The translations under genes were made by a program, and so were the position numbers. Shown here one piece after another: positions 58,666-64,000 of a stretch of DNA of 64,000 nt (its first letter is position 1; each line of letters starts with the position of its first letter). The notes beneath the pieces were generated by a model. It had not been told where the DNA came from. It worked only from the letters and a program-made list of their open reading frames with translations, and did no database searches. Source of the DNA: Methanobacterium bryantii (GTDB taxonomy: Archaea > Methanobacteriota > Methanobacteria > Methanobacteriales > Methanobacteriaceae); contig NZ_LMVM01000039.1 in assembly GCF_002287175.1 (NCBI RefSeq), forward strand, positions 124,001-188,000. Direction: 5' to 3'.

Positions 58666-59093
58666 CTCATAATATATGGCCTATTTTCAATTAAAATACT
58701 AATTTTAAAAAATAATTTTATTAAAAATACCATCTGCACTTTTTTAAATGTATAAACAATAAAATGTGATTACTAGTTCAACTGAGTTTTTTATATTTCA
58801 GATAAACATATCTTAAAAAATTATTGCCTAAAAGCAGAATTACTCTTTAATTAACAGATTTTCACATTTAAAAGTCAAAATCTATTAAATTACTATTTTT
58901 TCCCCTTAACTCAATCTCTATTTTTCAAAAAGTAACCAATTACTTATTATTTTTAAGCCAGTTGTTTATTTCACAAAATAGGTATTCCTTATTTAAATAA
59001 TATGATTTTTCTAATATTTTTTTCCTTTATTTTTTCAAAATCAGCAAATCATTGCTAAACATTTTTCATTCAAATTACATCATTAATACTAAT
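58666..59093. other. AT-rich intergenic DNA with repeat-like units
   Basis: No gene was found. The last 75 bases (TTTTTTCAAAATCAGCAAATC, ATTGCTAAACATTTTTCATT) belong to the same repeat that precedes promoter copies 2 and 3. Confidence 0.4.
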
Positions 59094-59156
59094 AGAAACT
59101 TTTTTATTACATAGTTGATATAGTATCATCACAACACGATTTAAAAAATCTGTGTT
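59094..59156 (+). promoter_or_regulatory. Shared promoter and leader hairpin, copy 5
   Basis: AGAAACTTTTTTATTACAT followed by GATATA matches copy 4 closely. Stem AACAC/GTGTT at 59133-59137 and 59152-59156 (with ATTT/AAAT inside) fills the hairpin position. GGAGGTGTAAT follows before the ATG at 59184. Confidence 0.6.
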
Positions 59157-59183
59157 AATTATATGCGTATGGAGGTGTAATAT

Positions 59184-59486
59184 ATGAAAAAAGAACTAGT
59201 CGTTCTTCTGCTGATTTTTATAGCAACAGTAGGACTTTCAAGTGCCGCATCAGCACAACCAGTTACACAAACTGCACGAGGCTCAGCCACATACGGCCAT
59301 GGAGGCCATGGAACTTATTATTATGGCCATTGGGTTGTATTTAGGAGATTCGTTGTAGCTTCACCATTTTCAGTTAACAGGATTCGACACAGATACCATC
59401 CACCTATGTTTAGGGTTACAGCCAGATATATAGGACATCACAGATGGGTTGCAACTGTTTGGAGAAGAGGTTATTTCCGCAGATAA
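59184..59486 (+). CDS. Secreted Arg/His/Tyr-rich basic protein B
   Basis: The 100-residue protein has the same signal peptide as basic protein A with few changes and a mature part rich in His, Tyr and Arg (GHGGHGTYYYGHW, RIRHRYHPPMFRVTARYIGHHRWVATVWRRGYFRR). It arose by duplication. The His content is greater than in A. Same promoter and ribosome site design. Function unknown. Confidence 0.7.
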   Translation: MKKELVVLLLIFIATVGLSSAASAQPVTQTARGSATYGHGGHGTYYYGHWVVFRRFVVASPFSVNRIRHRYHPPMFRVTARYIGHHRWVATVWRRGYFRR

Positions 59487-59505
59487 CCTAAAATTAATAT
59501 AACAA

Positions 59506-59529
59506 GGGGTATTAATTTTTCTATACCCC
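59506..59529 (+). terminator. Hairpin after basic protein B
   Basis: GGGGTAT and ATACCCC pair across ten bases; the counterpart of the stem at 58645. It marks the right end of the small-gene island. Confidence 0.58.
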
Positions 59530-59847
59530 ACTCTCCCTTTTTACAAATATTATTTTTAATTTGAATTAATTTACAATTAGCTGGTTCTTAAATTTAAAAA
59601 TTAAAATTTACAATAACTTTTCATCACATTGACAATTTCCATTTTAGTATTATATACTCCATTAAACACGCCAATTAATGTTTACAACTCCCTACTAATT
59701 TTTTAAAATTATCTCTAAATTAAAATCCCCTAAAACTAGTTTATCCCATTTTTAAACTGATTTTTGAAAAAATATTTTTATCAAATGTAATACTTATAAA
59801 TTTATATTTATTATTAAAGATAAATTAGATATTAACTGGTGAGTTTT
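59530..59847. other. AT-rich intergenic region
   Basis: No gene was found. It contains the promoter for the dehydrogenase-like gene (TATA-like TACTTATAAATTTATA near 59789). Confidence 0.4.
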
Positions 59848-61188
59848 ATGGATAACGATATAGAAAAAAGATGGTGGGTATTTCCAAGGTTTAAAATAGA
59901 ATTAATGGTTTCAGGATTAGATTTACCTGTTAATCTAGCATTTGTTCCAAATCCAACAGATGAACCACATGAACCCCTTTTATATGTCACAGAGCTTTAT
60001 GGAAAAGTTAAAGCCATAACAAATGATTGGAAAGTTCATACATATGCAGAAAACCTGTTAAATTATAAAGCAAATCATGAATTTCCAGGAACAGGAGAAT
60101 CAGGAGTTACGGGGATTTGCGTTGAACCCCAAACCGGCGATTTATTCATAACAATGCTCTATGAAGAGAATGGAGAACCCAAAAACAAATTAATAAGAAC
60201 CAAAAGTAAAAATGGCCTGAAAATAGATTCTACAGAAACACTTCTGGATAATATACCTTCTATTAAAGCCGCGCATCAAATTCAAGCTGTTACTGTTGGA
60301 TTTGACGGTAAATTATATGTAAACCTTGGAGAAGGAATGGTTCATCCAGAAGTTGCTCAGGATGACAATGAGCTAAGGGGTAAAGTTCTCAGGATGAATT
60401 TAGATGGCAGTATTCCAGAAGATAACCCTGATCCAGATAGTTTAGTGTATGCTAAAGGTTTTCGAAATCCTTTCGGTGCTACATGGCGTAAAAGTGATAA
60501 ATCTCTTTATATTTCCGACAATGGACCTGCCTATGATGACAGAATTGCAAAAGTAGAAGCAGGAAAAAATTACGGCTGGCCACAGAGCATGCGTGAAAAC
60601 AGCTTATTCTGGTGGCATTTTACTCATGGACCTACGGCACTTGCATTTATGCAGAATGATGAATTTCCTTTTGACTTTGAAGATGAACTATTTGTAGCTC
60701 TTTTTGGCGGATCATATGTAAAAGGTGAATCCATAAAAGGTAAGAAAATTATAAAAATGAAACTTAATGATGATGCTACCTCAGTTAAATCCTACGATGA
60801 ATTTGTAAGATACATAGGTGAAAGCGCAGCAAGCCCATGCGGATTAGCCTTCGGACCTGGAGGATTATACTTCACAGACTTACATGGTGAAGAAAACGGA
60901 CTTGCAAGGGCTTCCAGCGGGAACATATACAGAGTTACTTCCATAATAAAAGGAGAAGGAGAAATAATAGTTCCATATACTAAATCAAATGCCGATAAAT
61001 GCCTTTGCCCAGGATGTCCAACTCTTAATGAATGTATGAGGAATAGAAATCAACGTCTTTTCTGTGCTGGAGGTAAAACTGAATGTGAACTTGAAAGAAA
61101 AGGTTGCCTTTGCGGTGAATGTCCAATTGAAAGCGAATATGGATTAACTGAGTTTTACTACTGCGATGAAGGGGCTGCTAAAAAGTAG
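59848..61188 (+). CDS. Soluble glucose/sorbosone-dehydrogenase-like beta-propeller with DUF2769-type tail
   Basis: The 446-residue protein has a six-bladed propeller of the soluble aldose/sorbosone dehydrogenase class (about 15-370: GLDLPVNLAFVPNP, GLKIDSTETLL, HQIQAVTVGFDGKLYVNLGEG, VYAKGFRNPFGATW, GKNYGWPQS, AASPCGLAFGPGGLYF) and a C-terminal Cys-rich domain (about 384-440) with CLCPGCP, LFCAGGKTEC and GCLCGECP. It has no signal peptide, so it should be cytoplasmic. Known relatives use PQQ and are found in aerobes; whether PQQ is used here is doubtful. The tail is like the next gene. ATG 59848 follows GGTGAG. Confidence 0.75.
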   Translation: MDNDIEKRWWVFPRFKIELMVSGLDLPVNLAFVPNPTDEPHEPLLYVTELYGKVKAITNDWKVHTYAENLLNYKANHEFPGTGESGVTGICVEPQTGDLFITMLYEENGEPKNKLIRTKSKNGLKIDSTETLLDNIPSIKAAHQIQAVTVGFDGKLYVNLGEGMVHPEVAQDDNELRGKVLRMNLDGSIPEDNPDPDSLVYAKGFRNPFGATWRKSDKSLYISDNGPAYDDRIAKVEAGKNYGWPQSMRENSLFWWHFTHGPTALAFMQNDEFPFDFEDELFVALFGGSYVKGESIKGKKIIKMKLNDDATSVKSYDEFVRYIGESAASPCGLAFGPGGLYFTDLHGEENGLARASSGNIYRVTSIIKGEGEIIVPYTKSNADKCLCPGCPTLNECMRNRNQRLFCAGGKTECELERKGCLCGECPIESEYGLTEFYYCDEGAAKK

Positions 61189-61226
61189 ATTTCCAATTTA
61201 TTTTATAAAATAAGGAGGTTGAAATA

Positions 61227-61463
61227 ATGGTAGAAGAAAAAATTGTCCAGGATACAGAAGAAAATGCAGAAATGTGTCTTTGTCCAGGATGTCCAACTCA
61301 TAATGAATGTATGAAAGACAATAATGAACGGCTCTTCTGTTCAAGGGGGAAAACCAATTGTGATCTTGAAAAAAGAGGATGCCTTTGTGGTACATGTCCC
61401 GTTGAAAGAAACTATGGCTTAACTGACTTTTACTACTGCACAGAAGGAGCTGCTAAAAAGTAA
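61227..61463 (+). CDS. DUF2769-type Cys-rich protein
   Basis: The 78-residue protein has nine Cys in the pattern CLCPGCP-C-LFC-C-GCLCGTCP-C. It matches the C-terminal domain of the preceding protein at about three in four residues over its last 62, ending in the same EGAAKK. DUF2769 is a methanogen family of unknown function, probably metal- or iron-sulfur-binding. AAGGAGG precedes the ATG. It lies 38 bases after the dehydrogenase-like gene and 24 before tfrA, so the set may be one operon. Confidence 0.75.
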   Translation: MVEEKIVQDTEENAEMCLCPGCPTHNECMKDNNERLFCSRGKTNCDLEKRGCLCGTCPVERNYGLTDFYYCTEGAAKK

Positions 61464-61487
61464 ATATTGGATTATCCTGGTGATTGC

Positions 61488-63338
61488 TTGGACACTATAA
61501 CTTCTGTAAAAGGAATATCCTCTTTTTCTAAACTAGAAAAATCCCAAGGCCATTCATTAAAAGAAAAACATAATACGCCCCTATCTCAAATGAAGGAGAT
61601 TATAAAAGGATCTAGCAAAGCTGACAATTTGCAAAATGTTCATTGTCATGATGTCCTTATTATAGGCGGGGGGTTAACAGGGCTTCGAGCATCTTTACAA
61701 GCCTCAAATGCAGGAATTAATGTGGCTGTGGTTACAAAGGTCCATCCACTTCGATCCCATTCTGTTGCAGCCCAAGGTGGAATGAACGCTTCTCTTGGTA
61801 ATGTTCAGGGTGAAGGGGGTAGCACTGACAGCTGGGAAGCACATGCTTATGATACTGTGAAAGGATCAGACTATTTAGCAGATCAGGATGCAGTTGCACG
61901 CATGTGCCGTGAAGCTCCTGCAACAGTAATTGAACTGGAACATATGGGAACCGTGTGGTCTAGGCTGAAAAATGGAAAAATTGCCCAGCGTCCTTTTGGG
62001 GGTGCAGGGTTTCCAAGGACGTGCTATGCAGCAGATCGTACAGGACACAACATACTTCATACACTATATGAACAGGTTACATGGCGAAACATACCAGTCT
62101 ATGAAGAATTTTTTGTTACTTCGCTGGTACATGACAGCGGGCGGTGCATTGGATGCACTGCAATTGAAATCATGACTGGAAATGTTCATGGATTTGTTGC
62201 AAAAGCAGTTCTCATGGCAACTGGAGGATTTGGTAGGATATTCAATAAATCAACAAACGCCCTCATCAACACCGGTGATGGACAGGCACTTGCACTCATG
62301 GCAGGCGTACAACTTAAAGATATGGAATTTGTTCAATTTCACCCTACAACCCTCCATGGAACTAACATTTTGATAAGTGAAGCGGCCCGTGGCGAAGGTG
62401 GAATTATTGTTAATAAAGACGGAAAGCGCTTCATGGAACGTTATGCCCCTAATTCACTAGATCTAGCTCCACGTGACGTCGTGGCCCGTGCTATGATTCA
62501 AGAAATTTCAAAAGGAAACGCTTATGATGGAGGTTACTTCCATCTTGACCTCAGGCACCTTGGTGCCAAGCTCATTATGGAAAGATTACCAGGAATACGG
62601 CAGATTGCTATGGATTTTGCAGGTGTAGACCCTATTAAAGATTTAATACCAGTTCAGCCAGGGCAGCACTATTCCATGGGAGGAATAGATGTAGATATTA
62701 ACGGAGCAACGTCTCTTCTAGGGCTTTACGCTGCAGGAGAATGCGCATGTATTAGTGTTCATGGTGCAAACCGGCTCGGTGGAAATTCCCTCCTGGAAAC
62801 CGTAGTGTTTGGACGTCTGACTGCAGATAAAATTATTGAAGATATTTCCAATATCCCCAAGCCAGATTCCAGACCAGTTCAATCTGCTATGCAGAAAATT
62901 GATGCAAGAATTAATCAGATACTTAAAAAAGATAATGGAAAACATCTTTTTAGCTTGAGGGATGATATGGTCCAGACAATGTTCGATAAATTTGGCATAT
63001 TTCGCGACAGTAAAACCATGAAAGAAGGGCTTTTAGAAATTAAGAACATGCAGAATGAAATTTCTCATGTCTCAATTGATAATAAAGATCGTGCCGTAAA
63101 TCAAGCGCTTATACGATTTTTTGAGCTTGAATTTATGCTTCATCTTGCCGAAGCAGTTGGAATTAGTGCCCTTAAAAGAGAGGAGAGCCGCGGTTCTCAT
63201 ACCCGGGCTGATTACCCATTACGTGATGATAATAGATTTTTGAAACATAGTATTGTATCCTTTCACAATGGCAAAGTGGAAATTTCTTATAAACCCGTTA
63301 AATTAGGCATGTTTAAACCAAAGGAGCGTGTTTATTAA
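61488..63338 (+). CDS. tfrA: Thiol:fumarate reductase subunit A (flavoprotein)
   Basis: The 616-residue flavoprotein has a FAD-binding motif VLIIGGGLTGLRASL near residue 55, HPLRSHSVAAQGGMNASLGN (His-linked FAD region), QFHPTTLHG, RGEGGIIVNKDGKRFMERYAP and HYSMGGIDVD. TfrA oxidises coenzymes M and B to heterodisulfide while reducing fumarate to succinate in the incomplete reductive citrate path. It has an N-terminal extension of about 50 residues before the FAD site. TTG 61488, three bases after GGTGAT, is the likely start; an upstream TTG (61467) lacks one. Its stop overlaps the tfrB start (TAATG). Confidence 0.9.
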   Translation: MDTITSVKGISSFSKLEKSQGHSLKEKHNTPLSQMKEIIKGSSKADNLQNVHCHDVLIIGGGLTGLRASLQASNAGINVAVVTKVHPLRSHSVAAQGGMNASLGNVQGEGGSTDSWEAHAYDTVKGSDYLADQDAVARMCREAPATVIELEHMGTVWSRLKNGKIAQRPFGGAGFPRTCYAADRTGHNILHTLYEQVTWRNIPVYEEFFVTSLVHDSGRCIGCTAIEIMTGNVHGFVAKAVLMATGGFGRIFNKSTNALINTGDGQALALMAGVQLKDMEFVQFHPTTLHGTNILISEAARGEGGIIVNKDGKRFMERYAPNSLDLAPRDVVARAMIQEISKGNAYDGGYFHLDLRHLGAKLIMERLPGIRQIAMDFAGVDPIKDLIPVQPGQHYSMGGIDVDINGATSLLGLYAAGECACISVHGANRLGGNSLLETVVFGRLTADKIIEDISNIPKPDSRPVQSAMQKIDARINQILKKDNGKHLFSLRDDMVQTMFDKFGIFRDSKTMKEGLLEIKNMQNEISHVSIDNKDRAVNQALIRFFELEFMLHLAEAVGISALKREESRGSHTRADYPLRDDNRFLKHSIVSFHNGKVEISYKPVKLGMFKPKERVY

Positions 63339-64000
63339 TGAAATTAAAAGTATACAGATATAATAAAAAACTGGATTCTCCCCACTATACTACCTTCAAA
63401 TTCAGACCAAAACCTGGGATGACCATATTGGAAGCTTTATTTCAAATCCAGAAGCAGTTTGATGATTCTCTTGCGTTCCATTACTCATGCAGGGGTGCAG
63501 TTTGCGGTACCTGTGCAATGCTCATTAATAAAGTTCCCCGGCTTGCATGCAGGACACAGTTAATGCCTCTCCTTAAAGGAGAACTTAAAATAAATCTCAT
63601 TTCGTACCATACAATTGAAGAGACAAACGTGCCATGGGATCCAGAAGAAGAGATTTTAATCGAACCACTTCCTCATTTACCAGTTATAAAAGATCTCATT
63701 GTTGACATGAGTACATTTTTCAAATACTACAAGTTTATTGAGCCTGTATTTAAACCAGCAAATCCAGCTCCTGAAAAAGAAAGGCTTATAGAACCTAATG
63801 CCCTAACTGAACTAGAACTGTACACAAACTGCATCCTCTGTGCAGCATGTTTCGGGGCATGTCCAGTAGATGGAAAAAATCCAGAATATTTGGGTCCTGC
63901 AGCCCTTGCCAAGCTCTATCGGTTTCATATTGATCCACGTGAATCAAATGGGAGCGAAAGACTGGAACTGGCGAATATTCCAAATGGGTGGTGGGCATGT
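63338..64000 (+). CDS. tfrB: Thiol:fumarate reductase subunit B (cut by window edge)
   Basis: The first 221 codons are in the window. They show a [2Fe-2S] domain (YSCRGAVCGTCAMLINKVPRLAC, about 50-72) and a ferredoxin-type motif CILCAACFGACP (about 166-177), the fumarate reductase iron-sulfur plan. TfrB continues outside the window with heterodisulfide-reductase-like CCG domains in known enzymes; those are not visible here. The ATG overlaps the tfrA stop by one base. Confidence 0.9.
   Translation, partial: MKLKVYRYNKKLDSPHYTTFKFRPKPGMTILEALFQIQKQFDDSLAFHYSCRGAVCGTCAMLINKVPRLACRTQLMPLLKGELKINLISYHTIEETNVPWDPEEEILIEPLPHLPVIKDLIVDMSTFFKYYKFIEPVFKPANPAPEKERLIEPNALTELELYTNCILCAACFGACPVDGKNPEYLGPAALAKLYRFHIDPRESNGSERLELANIPNGWWAC

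Overview
The window comes from a methanogenic archaeon of the order Methanobacteriales, most likely Methanobacterium or a close relative. Supporting genes are a complete formylmethanofuran dehydrogenase cluster, component A2 of methyl-coenzyme M reductase activation (AtwA), thiol:fumarate reductase (TfrA/TfrB), archaeal class I lysyl-tRNA synthetase, ThiC, and giant adhesin-like surface proteins. Most start codons follow GGTGAT or GGAGG type Shine-Dalgarno sites, and intergenic DNA is very AT-rich. I saw no tRNA, rRNA, CRISPR array or insertion sequence.

Layout. 1-10.2 kb: two adhesin-like genes (one cut by the window edge), an FmdE-type gene and a 1,926-residue membrane-anchored surface protein, then an array of perfect three-base-loop hairpins. 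10.3-13.5 kb: a DUF2162 membrane protein, an ExbB-type proton channel, an ExbD-like DUF2149 protein and a metal-complex binding protein. 13.6-14.7 kb: a thioredoxin/CcdA pair. 14.8-21.4 kb: a molbindin remnant and two oxyanion ABC transporters (wtpABC-like, modABC-like). 22.3-28.6 kb (minus strand): an HTH-ferredoxin regulator followed by fwdF-G-D-B-A-C. 29-38.4 kb: moeA, a three-subunit NuoE/NuoF/NuoG-type formate dehydrogenase, mobB, fdhD. 38.4-51.6 kb: housekeeping and orphan genes, including a ModE/LysR-like regulator, glutamine synthetase-like, PfkB kinase, B12-radical SAM, PIN-domain protein and DUF134 regulator plus atwA. 51.9-55 kb: thiC and lysS. 55.3-59.5 kb: an AT-rich island of very small genes that share one promoter and leader design. 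59.8-64 kb: a soluble-glucose-dehydrogenase-like protein, a DUF2769 protein and tfrAB.

How it fits together. Much of the window is a molybdenum/tungsten island: uptake (wtp, mod), cofactor assembly (moeA, mobB, fdhD) and users (fwd, the formate dehydrogenase). A near-palindromic element, CGATA-N14-TATCG, overlaps a TATA box ahead of five transcription units: the fmdE-like gene, the giant surface protein, the DUF2162-ExbB-DUF2149 operon, wtpA and modA. This suggests that the surface protein and the ExbB/ExbD-like motor belong to the same metal-responsive regulon.

The strongest candidates for undescribed biology are: (1) the 55.3-59.5 kb island, where five promoters with a conserved core, a 5'-end stem-loop and a strong ribosome site drive a Gly/Trp-rich peptide, a Phe/His-rich peptide, four tandem 29-residue hydrophobic peptides and two secreted Arg/His/Tyr-rich proteins; (2) the ExbB/ExbD-like motor tied to a giant surface protein; (3) a dispersed family of three-base-loop hairpins that also sits in the leaders of wtpA and fwdF; (4) an NAD(P)H-module formate dehydrogenase in a methanogen.
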